Shown here: positions 35,336 through 44,193 of the stretch, in pieces
How the letters are laid out: each line of letters begins with the position of its first letter
How positions within the stretch are numbered: the stretch's first letter is position 1
Source: Paenibacillus senegalimassiliensis
GTDB lineage: Bacteria > Bacillota > Bacilli > Paenibacillales > Paenibacillaceae
NCBI RefSeq assembly: GCF_001486585.1
Contig: NZ_LN909046.1
Coordinates: 1,054,001 to 1,118,000 of the forward strand
DNA: 64,000 nucleotides
Reading direction: 5' to 3'
The notes under the pieces: generated by a model
Seen by the model: only the letters and a program-made list of their open reading frames with translations
Database searches by the model: none
Told to the model about the DNA's origin: nothing
Made by a program: the position numbers and the translations under genes

Positions 35336-36526
35336 TTGAAAACAACATCGTCTTACTTAAAACCTATCTTTTCACCTACCGTCATTCTTATTGGCGTCAT
35401 CATTATTGCCGGGCTTAGCCAAGGGCTATTACTCCCGGTTTTATCTATTTTTATGGAGCAGCGCGGAGTATCTTCCTCTGTTAATGGCTTACATGCCGCC
35501 GCGCTTTACGTTGGCTCATTTGCCATGTCGCTTGTAGCTGAGCGCCTGCTGCGCCGCACCGGGTTCAAGAAGCTGCTGTTGTCCGGGGTGGTGCTGGTGA
35601 TGGTCGCATTGCCGTTGTTTCCACTTGTGGCGGATGTGCGAATTTGGTTAGTCCTGCGTATTCTTGTGGGGATTGGAGATAGCGCGATTCACTTTACCTC
35701 CCAATTGTGGATGCTACTGTTATCGCCACCCGAGAAGCGGGGACGGAATATTTCGTTATACGGCATGTCTTACGGATTAGGCTTCAGCATCGGACCGCTC
35801 GGAATAAGGCTGCTGTCCTACGGACATGCCATTCCGTTTGTCATTCTGAGTGTGCTCTTTCTCGTGATGGTCGTGTTGGTAGTAGTATACCTGCCTAATC
35901 GTTCACCGGAGAGCATGGACTCTAAAGAACAGGCCGGGGCTCCGCGGCAAGTGCTGCACATCTACCGCCTGGCTTGGTTTGCTCTCATTCCTGCACTCTT
36001 GTATGGCTATATGGAAGCTTCCATGAATAGTAATTTTCCTATTTACGGTTTGCGCTCCGGGCTGAGCAGCGAGGACATCTCTTCCTTGTTGCCGTTCTTC
36101 GGTATCGGCGGACTGCTCCTGCAATTGCCGCTGGGCCTACTAAGTGACCGATTTGGACGGAAGAAAGTGTTGATGACTGCTGGCCTGACGGGAGGACTGT
36201 TATTTATGGCTGTCCCGTTGGCTGGGAATGATTTTGTCGCCATTCTCCTGCTGTTCATGGGCGCAGGAGGCCTGGTAGGCTCCTTCTTCTCGCTGGGACT
36301 CGCTTATGCGGCTGATTTGCTGCCCCGGCACTTGTTGCCGGTGGCGAATGTCATTGCTTCGTTTCATTTTAATTTTGGCAGCATCGCCGGGCCTAACCTG
36401 GGCGGAATGGCTATGCAATGGGGAGCAGCCCCTTTATTATTCGTATTTTTGGGGGCGGCGTACGTTCTATTTTCCCTGCTTGGCTTTGCATTTCGGGGGA
36501 ACATGACAAAAAAAGTGCAAATGTGA
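35336..36526 (+). CDS. MFS transporter, probable drug or metabolite exporter
   Basis: This integral membrane protein of about 396 aa has 12 hydrophobic segments and the MFS loop motif between TM2 and TM3 in altered form (AERLLRRTGFKKLLL); the second half keeps LLSDRFGRKKVLM. The start is TTG 35336, with AAAGGAG 8 nt before it; the upstream ATG at 35300 has its GAAGGA only 2 nt away. It is probably controlled by the divergent ArsR-like protein. The substrate cannot be read from the sequence. Confidence 0.87.
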   Translation: MKTTSSYLKPIFSPTVILIGVIIIAGLSQGLLLPVLSIFMEQRGVSSSVNGLHAAALYVGSFAMSLVAERLLRRTGFKKLLLSGVVLVMVALPLFPLVADVRIWLVLRILVGIGDSAIHFTSQLWMLLLSPPEKRGRNISLYGMSYGLGFSIGPLGIRLLSYGHAIPFVILSVLFLVMVVLVVVYLPNRSPESMDSKEQAGAPRQVLHIYRLAWFALIPALLYGYMEASMNSNFPIYGLRSGLSSEDISSLLPFFGIGGLLLQLPLGLLSDRFGRKKVLMTAGLTGGLLFMAVPLAGNDFVAILLLFMGAGGLVGSFFSLGLAYAADLLPRHLLPVANVIASFHFNFGSIAGPNLGGMAMQWGAAPLLFVFLGAAYVLFSLLGFAFRGNMTKKVQM

Positions 36527-36627
36527 ACAGGCTGTAATGGATTTTAAATGGTTTTTCCAATAAACTAGAGGATAAAGGATTCGTATAGCTTCAAGCTAAG
36601 TACGTGTTCAAAAGGAGAAATCGGACT

Positions 36628-37362
36628 ATGATCAGAATTAACCACTTACACAAATCAGTGGATGGGAATAAGAAAAAGGTGCTTCGCGACATTTCCGTCC
36701 AGTTTAGCACCGGAGAAATGATTGGCGTAGTGGGAGCCAGCGGTAGTGGCAAGAGTATGCTGCTGCGTTGCCTGGCCCTGCGCGAACGTTGGAATCGTGG
36801 CGATTATACCTGGAGCGGTCAGAAGGTACTGGAGGGTGGGGGCACTGGGACGTCGAAATATCGCTCTCAATGCGCTTATCTGGAACAACCGCCTTCTTTG
36901 TATCCCGAGAAGACGGCCTTGAAGAATGTCCTTATTGGACAAGTGGGCCAAACGCCACTTCTTCGCCGTCTAACTGGCATGGTCCGCTCGGATGATTACA
37001 TGGGCGCCATGGATGAATTGGAGAAATACGGTCTGCTGGACAAGGCTCATGTCAAGGCTAGCAAGCTGAGTGGGGGAGAACGGCAACGGGTGGCCATCTG
37101 CCGGGCTATGGCTCATGGAGCCAACTTCATAGCAGCGGACGAGCCGGTAATCGGGCTTGATCCCAAATCGGCCGAACATGTGCTGAATACACTCAAGGAG
37201 CTTTGCACTACGCAGGACAAAATGGTGGTCGTGGCTTTACCACTGGAGCTGGCCGAACGGTATTGTACACGTATTTGGGGTATTCATGAGGGGAAGCTGG
37301 AACTTGACGTTTATGGACGCCGTTTGACTGCGGAGGAGAAACGCCAAATCGATTTGGCATGA
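36628..37362 (+). CDS. PhnC-like ABC transporter ATP-binding protein
   Basis: This 244-aa ABC ATPase has Walker A GASGSGKS, signature LSGGERQRVAICRAMAHG and Walker B FIAADEPVIGLDP. The AADEPV and following pattern resemble the phosphonate importer subunit PhnC. The start ATG 36628 follows AAAGGAG. No permease or binding protein is adjacent; instead a lipoprotein and a two-component system follow at once. It could serve a distant permease or have a regulatory or sensing role with its neighbours. The phosphonate link is by family resemblance only. Confidence 0.8.
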   Translation: MIRINHLHKSVDGNKKKVLRDISVQFSTGEMIGVVGASGSGKSMLLRCLALRERWNRGDYTWSGQKVLEGGGTGTSKYRSQCAYLEQPPSLYPEKTALKNVLIGQVGQTPLLRRLTGMVRSDDYMGAMDELEKYGLLDKAHVKASKLSGGERQRVAICRAMAHGANFIAADEPVIGLDPKSAEHVLNTLKELCTTQDKMVVVALPLELAERYCTRIWGIHEGKLELDVYGRRLTAEEKRQIDLA

Positions 37363-37367
37363 AATGA

Positions 37368-38633
37368 GTGATAGCATTGATGATAACAAGATGGTTTCCT
37401 GCTTTGGCCGGGCTATTATTGCTGCTCGTGCTGAGCGGATGCAATTTTATAAGTGATCCCAAATCGATGATGGAGACGCCGCAACTTTCCTCGGATAAGG
37501 CATCGCTAATCAGTATCATTAAGGGAGAGCTGAAGGGCGGAGAGATTATTTCGCCGCGCGATATCCGCAACAACAGTTCTATTCGTACGCTGGACTTGAA
37601 CAATGATGGTGTTATGGAAGCGGTGGTGTTCTACGAGACGCCGGAGGAAGCGGTACGCATCCACGGCATGATTCTGCAGCAGCAGGGTGATTCATGGGTG
37701 CTTAAGGCGCGCTTTGACGGGGAAGGCCAGTTGCTGGAGACTTTCGATTTGCTGGATGTTACCGGCGATGGCAAGCTGGATATCATTGCCGGCTTCTCCA
37801 GTGGCTCGGAGGAACTTCAGAAGGGCTTGACCGTATATACCTATGATGGAGACGAGGTAGAGAAGGTATTGGCCTTGCCCTACAGCTATTTTATGGTGGA
37901 TGACCTTAACCAGGATAATCAGCTTGACCTTACGGTCATTAACCTGAAGCGTGACCAGTTGGCGACAGTTACCACATACCAGTATGAGGAATCGTTTAAG
38001 GAGCTCAGCCACCTGGAGCTAAATGACCCGGTCAGCGAATATTATAATGCCGTTAGCGGCAATATTACGCCGAACCTGAAAGGTCTCATTCTCGATGCTA
38101 GTGTGGGTAACCATTCCGCATTCTCAACCGTTATCGTCATGAAGGACGGTCAACTCGTTAACCTGTTGCCTTCCCAGGATATGACGTTGAAGGGATATCC
38201 AATTATGAGCGGGGATGTGAACAACGACGGAGTGCTGGAGATCGGGATGCTGGAGAAGCCTAAGGGGTGGGAGTATATTTCATTTGATGAAATTCCCTGG
38301 TTGTTCTCATATTATCAGTGGGATGAAGCGCAAGGTCTTAAATTCATGATGCAGCAGTACATGGATATGTCCGGACGATTCTATTTCAACTTCCCGAAGG
38401 AATGGCGAGGCACGGTTACGATCGATACAAAGTCGAACAAGAACGAACATCTCTGGTTCGTCAAGGTAGATACCAACGAGACGGTGGCAGAGATTCGCTT
38501 CTTCTCCTTAGCGGAATGGGAGCGGAACAAGGCAGATTGGGAACTGCTGGCACGAGATGCTGATAGAGTTATCGGGTTTATCAGTCATACGGACTTGAAG
38601 GTGAATAAAGGCGAAACCGAAATTAAGCGTTAA
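37368..38633 (+). CDS. Lipoprotein with four VCBS/FG-GAP-like repeats
   Basis: This is a 421-aa lipoprotein with the lipobox LVLSGC (Cys at about 25). Four calcium-loop repeats are spread along it: DLNNDGVMEAVV, DVTGDGKLDIIAG, DLNQDNQLDLTV and DVNNDGVLEIGM. This is the VCBS/integrin-alpha type of beta-propeller. It lies 6 bp after the ABC ATPase gene and 34 bp before the response regulator, so it is probably the outer-surface part of a sensing unit. GTG 37368 or ATG 37380 is the start; neither ribosome site is strong, and translation may be coupled to the gene before. Confidence 0.8.
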   Translation: MIALMITRWFPALAGLLLLLVLSGCNFISDPKSMMETPQLSSDKASLISIIKGELKGGEIISPRDIRNNSSIRTLDLNNDGVMEAVVFYETPEEAVRIHGMILQQQGDSWVLKARFDGEGQLLETFDLLDVTGDGKLDIIAGFSSGSEELQKGLTVYTYDGDEVEKVLALPYSYFMVDDLNQDNQLDLTVINLKRDQLATVTTYQYEESFKELSHLELNDPVSEYYNAVSGNITPNLKGLILDASVGNHSAFSTVIVMKDGQLVNLLPSQDMTLKGYPIMSGDVNNDGVLEIGMLEKPKGWEYISFDEIPWLFSYYQWDEAQGLKFMMQQYMDMSGRFYFNFPKEWRGTVTIDTKSNKNEHLWFVKVDTNETVAEIRFFSLAEWERNKADWELLARDADRVIGFISHTDLKVNKGETEIKR

Positions 38634-38666
38634 CTTGGGTCCAATGGAAAAGAGGGGGCTTTAACA

Positions 38667-39365
38667 TTGAGTAAGGTACTAATCTTGGAGGATGAAGAGT
38701 CCATCCGTAGTTTTATCGTGATTAATCTGAAACGCAACGGGTTCGATGTTCTGGAGGCCGCAGACGGCCATGAGGCACTAAGCAAGCTGCAAAGCGTGCC
38801 AGATATTGACATCGCGCTGCTGGATGTGATGGTGCCGGGTATCGACGGATTCGAGGTCTGCCGACGTATCCGGGAGACCAATGAACGAATTGGCATTATT
38901 TTTCTGACAGCCAAGGTTCAGGAGCAAGACAAGGTGTATGCCCTCTCCGTAGGTGCGGACGATCACGTTAGCAAGCCGTTCAGCCCCACAGAGTTGATTG
39001 CCCGAATTCAGTCGTTGTTGCGTCGCGTGAATGTATACCGTGAAGGTACCGCGAAGGTGACGTTCAGTTCAGGCCCGTTCTCCCTGGATTTGATCTCCAA
39101 GCAATTTAAACGCGGGGGGCAGATGATTGAGCTTACCCCTACGGAATTTTCATTGATTCAGTATTTCTTGGAGAACGAGAACACCCCGCTAAGCCGGGAC
39201 CTGTTGCTGGATCATGTATGGGGCAAGGAATATATGGGCGATCCGAAAATCGTGGACGTCAACATCCGCCGATTGCGGCAAAAAATCGAGAATAACCCGT
39301 CCGAGCCGGCCTTCCTGCAAACCGTGTGGGGACACGGCTATAAGTGGAAGGGCGAGGGGCAATGA
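38667..39365 (+). CDS. OmpR-family response regulator
   Basis: This 232-aa regulator has an intact receiver: acidic pair in LILEDEESIR, phospho-Asp in ALLDVMVPGIDG, Thr in IIFLTAKVQ and Lys in VSKPFSP. The C-terminal winged helix has LTPTEFSLIQYFL, VWGKEYMG, VDVNIRRLRQKIE and VWGHGYKW. TTG start, with GAGGGGGC 7 nt upstream. It overlaps the kinase gene by 4 bp (ATGA). Unlike the regulator at 17141 it is fully phosphorylatable. Confidence 0.95.
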   Translation: MSKVLILEDEESIRSFIVINLKRNGFDVLEAADGHEALSKLQSVPDIDIALLDVMVPGIDGFEVCRRIRETNERIGIIFLTAKVQEQDKVYALSVGADDHVSKPFSPTELIARIQSLLRRVNVYREGTAKVTFSSGPFSLDLISKQFKRGGQMIELTPTEFSLIQYFLENENTPLSRDLLLDHVWGKEYMGDPKIVDVNIRRLRQKIENNPSEPAFLQTVWGHGYKWKGEGQ

Positions 39366-40807
39366 TCAAGAAAGGGATTGGCCGGCAAATCGTATTACAT
39401 TATTTCATCGTCGTATTCGTTACTTTGTTCATGATCGAAGGCATCTTTACGCTGGCCATTCGCATGTATTATTACGACGCGATTTATAATCATATGTCGA
39501 ATCATTCAATCTGGGCCTCGGATTACTTCGAGAAATTTGTGCGTTTGAATGCCGAGCGGGATCCTGATTACTTTACGCAAATGCTGCGTACCTTCGAACT
39601 GGACAATACGGAACTGATGATTCTGGATCGGAAAGGCGAGGTCAAGGCCAGCACCAATCCGTTTCAAGCCGATAAAGCCATCCAGACGAGCGATGTTCCA
39701 CAGGCTGTAGCCGGCAGTGTCGGGAAGTGGGTAGGTCGCCAGCCGGCAACCGGGGAACCGGTTATGGCCGTGTCGCGCCCGCTCCAGTTCCAGGGAGAGA
39801 CGCAATACATCGTTCGTTATGTGACCTCCATGGAGCAGGTGAACTCCAAGCTGTTGAACCTTACCCTTCTGTCCATTGGGGTAGCCAGTGCGGTTCTCGC
39901 CCTGGTTACGTTATTCAGCATTGGCTTGGCCAATTCAATTGTTAAGCCCATTAATAATATTCGTGATGTATCGGCGCAGATGGCTCGGGGCAGGTTTGAC
40001 GCAAGAATTAAGGGCAGTTACAAATACGAGCTGGGTGAACTGGCTTCCACGCTTAATTACATGGCTGAGGAAATCGTGCGAAGCAATCAGATCAAGGATG
40101 ATTTTATTTCTTCGATCTCCCATGAACTACGAACCCCGCTCACCGGCATCAAGGGTTGGAGTGAAACCTTAACCTCCGGTGGCTTTGATCCCGAGGAGAC
40201 CAAGATCGGCGTAGGCATTATCGCGAAGGAAACCGACCGTTTGATTGGTCTGGTTGAGGAAATCCTCGACTTCTCGAAGCTCCAGCAAAATGAGATGAAG
40301 CTGGTCATTGGCGAGGTTAATCTCAAGGAATTGCTTCAGGAAACAATGCTTAATGTTTGGGCGAAGGCGGAACAGAAGCAAATTCAGTTGAAGCTGGAGG
40401 ATAAGACGGAAGGTCAAGTGATCATCCATGGTGACGGCAATCGGTTGAAGCAGGTCTTCCTCAACGTGGTTGACAATGCCATCAAGTTCTCCCATGAGCA
40501 AAGCTGGATTCATCTGGTGATCAGTCGCAAGGAAGACGGCAAGGCGTTGGTGGAGGTCATCGATACCGGGATTGGCATCAGTGAGGAATACTTGGACAAG
40601 GTAAGGGACCGCTTCTTCCAGGTTAATCATCAGGGAGGTGGCACGGGGCTGGGGTTGGCCATCAGCCAGCAACTCGTTGAGTTGCATCAAGGCGAGATGG
40701 AGATTCATAGCGAGCTTGGGGTTGGTACCAAAGTCTCGGTCACGTTGCCACTGCTCGATCTTGCCGAGGGTGACCATAATTTCATAAACGAGAGCAAGCC
40801 AGAATGA
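39362..40807 (+). CDS. Membrane sensor histidine kinase
   Basis: This protein of about 481 aa has a first TM at about residues 10-32, an extracytoplasmic sensor part of roughly 130 residues, a second TM near 165-190, a HAMP linker (NSIVKPINNIRDVSAQMARG), HisKA with the phospho-His in SSISHELRTPLTGIKGW and an HATPase with N box VVDNAIKFSHEQ, GTGIGISE and GTGLGLAIS. The outer domain could touch the VCBS lipoprotein encoded two genes earlier. It closes the operon ahead of a strong terminator. The signal is unknown; general layout resembles PhoR/ResE types. Confidence 0.94.
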   Translation: MIKKGIGRQIVLHYFIVVFVTLFMIEGIFTLAIRMYYYDAIYNHMSNHSIWASDYFEKFVRLNAERDPDYFTQMLRTFELDNTELMILDRKGEVKASTNPFQADKAIQTSDVPQAVAGSVGKWVGRQPATGEPVMAVSRPLQFQGETQYIVRYVTSMEQVNSKLLNLTLLSIGVASAVLALVTLFSIGLANSIVKPINNIRDVSAQMARGRFDARIKGSYKYELGELASTLNYMAEEIVRSNQIKDDFISSISHELRTPLTGIKGWSETLTSGGFDPEETKIGVGIIAKETDRLIGLVEEILDFSKLQQNEMKLVIGEVNLKELLQETMLNVWAKAEQKQIQLKLEDKTEGQVIIHGDGNRLKQVFLNVVDNAIKFSHEQSWIHLVISRKEDGKALVEVIDTGIGISEEYLDKVRDRFFQVNHQGGGTGLGLAISQQLVELHQGEMEIHSELGVGTKVSVTLPLLDLAEGDHNFINESKPE

Positions 40808-40810
40808 ACA

Positions 40811-40867
40811 AGAGCGGTGCAGGAACGAATCATGAGATCAGATTCGTTCTGCACCGCTCTTTTTTTG
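40811..40867 (+). terminator. Strong intrinsic terminator after the histidine kinase
   Basis: A stem of about 20 bp with one bulge (40811-40831 with 40841-40860) and a T run after it. It ends the four-gene operon 36628-40807. Confidence 0.95.
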
Positions 40868-40901
40868 TCGTTCAAACTATCCGTTCATTTAAACCGGGTG
40901 C

Positions 40902-42122
40902 TCAAGAGAGTAATCCCTCGGCACGCAGGCGCGGAGCGTTGTCATAAACCTCCTGCAGCAGCCGGGAGGGCTGTGGCCGCAAGGCAGGTTTAGCCGCTAC
41001 AATTTCACCTGGTCCTACTACGGCAATCTCGCCGTCGATGCCCTTGATTACGGCTCCGTCCTTAATGATGGCACCTTCGCCTATAATCGCATTTTCGATA
41101 AGAGCATGCTTGCCAATCTTCGCGCCTGGCATGACTACACTATCCTTCACCCAGGCGTTACGGGCAATCTCTGTACCGGCGAATACAACCGAACGTTCCG
41201 CGTGGCCGTCAAACAGGCATTGTTCATGAATCAGCGTAGAGGAGGGCTGCAGGCTACGTCTTCTAACCAGACTAAGACTAGTCGGTAATTCTCTGGTCAG
41301 CATAGGCCATTCCTCTTGATGGAGCAGGGAGGATGAGTGATTTTCCAACAAGTCCATATGTGCTTCCCACAGGCTGCGTACTGTGCCTACATCTCGCCAG
41401 TAACCATTGAACTGGTAGGCATAAAGCGGCTCGCTGCCCTTCAGCATGCTTGGGATGACATCCTTGCCGAAGTCATGGCTGGACCGGGCATTCTCAGCAT
41501 CTGCCGCTAAGTGCTGCTTCAAATACTCCCACTCGAACATGTAAATTCCCATGGAAGCGAGATTGCTTGCCGGCTGGGCAGGCTTCTCTACAAACTCAGT
41601 AATGCGGTGCTGGTCATCCATCGACATCACACCAAAGCGATGGGCTTCTTCCCAAGGCACCGGCATGACCGAGATGGTCGCTTTCGCCTGGCTGGTGAGA
41701 TGGAAATCAAGCATACGCCGATAGTTCATATGATAGATATGGTCTCCGGACAGGATTAACACATGCTTGGGAGAATGACTATCGACGAATTCCATATTCT
41801 TGAAAATGGCGTCCGCTGTGCCCGCATAGGCTTCCGTACCGCATCGGGATGGGGGGAGCAGGGTAATTCCGCCGTCTTCCGTATGTGGCAACCTCCAGGG
41901 ATCGCCTTCCCCGATATGATTGTGGAGTGACTCGGCTTCATATTGAGTCAGCACGCCAACCGTATCGATGCCGGAATTTGCACAATTGCTTAGAGGAAAA
42001 TCGATAATTCGGTAACGTCCACCGAATGGCACGGCCGGTTTGGCCTGCTTGGCTGTCAGCGGTGATAATCTCCGTCCCTCTCCGCCCGCAAGCAGCATAG
42101 CAATGCAATCCTTTTTCCTCAT
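40902..42122 (-). CDS. glgC: Glucose-1-phosphate adenylyltransferase
   Basis: This enzyme makes ADP-glucose, the donor for glycogen. It is 406 aa. Motifs: [14 protein letters not shown] (nucleotide loop), [35 protein letters not shown] and the YWRDVGT substrate motif; the C-terminal left-handed beta-helix ([19 protein letters not shown]) is complete. In Bacillus a GlgD partner is common; none is encoded here. It is divergent from glgB-glgA across a 150-bp gap with an inverted repeat that may coordinate both sides. GGGAGGG precedes its start. Confidence 0.94.
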   Translation of the reverse strand: MRKKDCIAMLLAGGEGRRLSPLTAKQAKPAVPFGGRYRIIDFPLSNCANSGIDTVGVLTQYEAESLHNHIGEGDPWRLPHTEDGGITLLPPSRCGTEAYAGTADAIFKNMEFVDSHSPKHVLILSGDHIYHMNYRRMLDFHLTSQAKATISVMPVPWEEAHRFGVMSMDDQHRITEFVEKPAQPASNLASMGIYMFEWEYLKQHLAADAENARSSHDFGKDVIPSMLKGSEPLYAYQFNGYWRDVGTVRSLWEAHMDLLENHSSSLLHQEEWPMLTRELPTSLSLVRRRSLQPSSTLIHEQCLFDGHAERSVVFAGTEIARNAWVKDSVVMPGAKIGKHALIENAIIGEGAIIKDGAVIKGIDGEIAVVGPGEIVAAKPALRPQPSRLLQEVYDNAPRLRAEGLLS

Positions 42123-42143
42123 TTTTGATTCCCTCCCGTATGT

Positions 42144-42179
42144 TTTAGTGTGAGTAGCACATACACTAAAGGATATAAT
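42144..42179. promoter_or_regulatory. glg divergent control region: inverted repeat and -10 element
   Basis: TTTAGTGT (42144-42151) and its exact complement ACACTAAA (42163-42170) are separated by 11 bp. TATAAT (42174-42179) follows immediately toward glgB, and no -35 box is recognisable where the repeat lies, suggesting an activator or repressor site. Confidence 0.5.
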
Positions 42180-42273
42180 GTAGATGAAATAAATTATGGA
42201 AATAACGCAGAAATATTACATCATTTTATGGAAAACGCTGAAAAAATTTTTGGAATGGAAGTTGGTGACCCTT

Positions 42274-44193
42274 ATGTCTGCTCCAAGCCGAAGTTGTCCC
42301 TTATCCCCGGAGGTTAATTATTTATTTCACGAGGGGACACTGCATCATAGTTACCGAACCTTCGGCGCCCACCGCACGACCGAACATGGACGGCCAGGCG
42401 TACGCTTCACGGTATGGGCTCCTCGTGCTCGCCAGCTCGCCGTAGTGGGAGACTGGAATGAATGGGACGAGAAGCGTGATGTATTACATAAGATGCCCGA
42501 TTCCGGGATATGGACTCTTTTTTTGCCAGACGTACCGGAGGGAAGTTTTTACAAATATGCGATAACCACTTCCGATGGCTCCACCTCGCTGAAGGCCGAT
42601 CCTTTTGCTTATCAGTCAGAGATCAGGCCTAAGACAGCATCGGTTGTCACTTCTCTGGATGGGTATGAGTGGGGGGATCTGGCCTGGATTCGTAGCCGAA
42701 CAGCACCTTATCAGCGACCGCTTAGTATTTATGAGTTGCATTTCGGGACTTGGCGGCAGAAGGAAGACGGCGTGTTTTTCACCTACCGAGAGATGGTGGA
42801 TGAACTGATCCCTTATGTCCTAGAAATGGGCTACACCCATATTGAGTTGTTGCCCTTGTGCGAGCATCCATACGATTTGTCGTGGGGTTACCAGACGACG
42901 GGGTATTTTGCTCCGACAAGCCGCTATGGTAAGCCGCATGATCTGATGTACTTCGTCGATCGATGCCATCAAGCTGGAATCGGGGTGCTGCTGGATTGGG
43001 TTCCGGGACATTTCCCGAAGGATGCCCATGGATTGCGGAGGTTTGACGGTACGCCGTTGTACGAATATGGTGATCCCGCCAAAGCGGAGAAAAGGGGATG
43101 GGGGACGTTAACTTTTGATTTTGGCAAACCCGAGGTGCGTTCCTTCCTGATTTCGAGCGCCATCTATTGGCTGGACGTGTACCATTTCGATGGCTTGCGC
43201 GTAGATGCGGTGACTAGCATCCTTAGGCTGGACTTCGAGAAGCCCTCCTGGGAAGTGACGCGCAACGCGGAAGGCGGTGTGGAGAATCTCGAGGGAGTCA
43301 ATTTCTTGCAGCAGTTGAACAAGGCGGTATTCCACTATTTCCCTCAGGCGTTAATGATGGCGGAGGAATCAGCCTCCTGGCCTAAAGTGACCGCGCCTGT
43401 GCATGAGGGCGGACTGGGCTTCAACTATAAATGGAATATGGGATGGATGAACGATACGCTGAGGTATGTGGAGACGGCATTTGCTAAGCGCCCGCAGCAT
43501 CATTCCTTGCTTACCTTTCCTATCTGGTACGCCCATACCGAGAATTTCACGCTTCCGTTATCCCATGATGAGGTCGTGCACGGCAAAAAATCACTACTGG
43601 ACAAAATGCCGGGCAGCTATGAACAGAAATTTGCCGGACTTCGGCTGCTACTGGGCTATCAATTCACTTCTCCGGGTAAAAAGCTGGTATTCATGGGGGG
43701 CGAGTTTGGCCAGTTTGTGGAGTGGAGAGATGAGGAGGAACTGGATTGGCATCTGCTGGATTATCCGGCTCACCACCGAATGCAACGTTACAGCGCGGCG
43801 CTGAACCGGTTATATTTGCGAGAGCGAGCCCTTTGGAAGCTGGATCATGACCCGGCTGGCTATGAGTGGATATGTCCAGATGATGGTGAGCAGAGTGTCA
43901 TTGCATATATGCGAAAGACGGAGCGGATGCGAGATACCCTCGTGATTCTGGTAAATTTTCAACCGGTGGAGAGAGCGAATTACCGCGTAGGTGTTCCATG
44001 GCCAGGAGGGTACGATCAAATATTCAATAGCCAGGAATGGCGGTTCGGTGGCCAGGAGAGGACGCGGTCAACCAGCCGCAGCAGTGAGAAAGTACCTTGG
44101 CATACTCAGCGGCATAGCCTCAGGGTGAGTCTCCCGCCGCTGAGTGTAACCATCTGGAAGCGCCAAGAGCCGATGAGGAGGAACAAGCGATGA
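42274..44193 (+). CDS. glgB: 1,4-alpha-glucan branching enzyme
   Basis: This family GH13 enzyme introduces alpha-1,6 branches in glycogen. The product is about 639 aa from ATG 42274 (GGTGA 5 nt upstream); the frame stays open further upstream but in AT-rich non-coding-like sequence. It has an N-terminal CBM48 (VRFTVWAPRARQLAVVGDWN), then the barrel with YELHFGTW, GYQTTGYFAPTSRYG, nucleophile Asp in FDGLRVDAV, acid Glu in MMAEESASWP and LSHDEVVHGK. The stop overlaps the glgA start (ATGA), so the two are made together. Confidence 0.95.
   Translation: MSAPSRSCPLSPEVNYLFHEGTLHHSYRTFGAHRTTEHGRPGVRFTVWAPRARQLAVVGDWNEWDEKRDVLHKMPDSGIWTLFLPDVPEGSFYKYAITTSDGSTSLKADPFAYQSEIRPKTASVVTSLDGYEWGDLAWIRSRTAPYQRPLSIYELHFGTWRQKEDGVFFTYREMVDELIPYVLEMGYTHIELLPLCEHPYDLSWGYQTTGYFAPTSRYGKPHDLMYFVDRCHQAGIGVLLDWVPGHFPKDAHGLRRFDGTPLYEYGDPAKAEKRGWGTLTFDFGKPEVRSFLISSAIYWLDVYHFDGLRVDAVTSILRLDFEKPSWEVTRNAEGGVENLEGVNFLQQLNKAVFHYFPQALMMAEESASWPKVTAPVHEGGLGFNYKWNMGWMNDTLRYVETAFAKRPQHHSLLTFPIWYAHTENFTLPLSHDEVVHGKKSLLDKMPGSYEQKFAGLRLLLGYQFTSPGKKLVFMGGEFGQFVEWRDEEELDWHLLDYPAHHRMQRYSAALNRLYLRERALWKLDHDPAGYEWICPDDGEQSVIAYMRKTERMRDTLVILVNFQPVERANYRVGVPWPGGYDQIFNSQEWRFGGQERTRSTSRSSEKVPWHTQRHSLRVSLPPLSVTIWKRQEPMRRNKR

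Noticed and set aside
42196..42273. cre (catabolite control) site near glgB
   Set aside because: Sequences such as TGGAAAACGCTG are off by one base in spacing from the TGNNANCGNTNNCA consensus.
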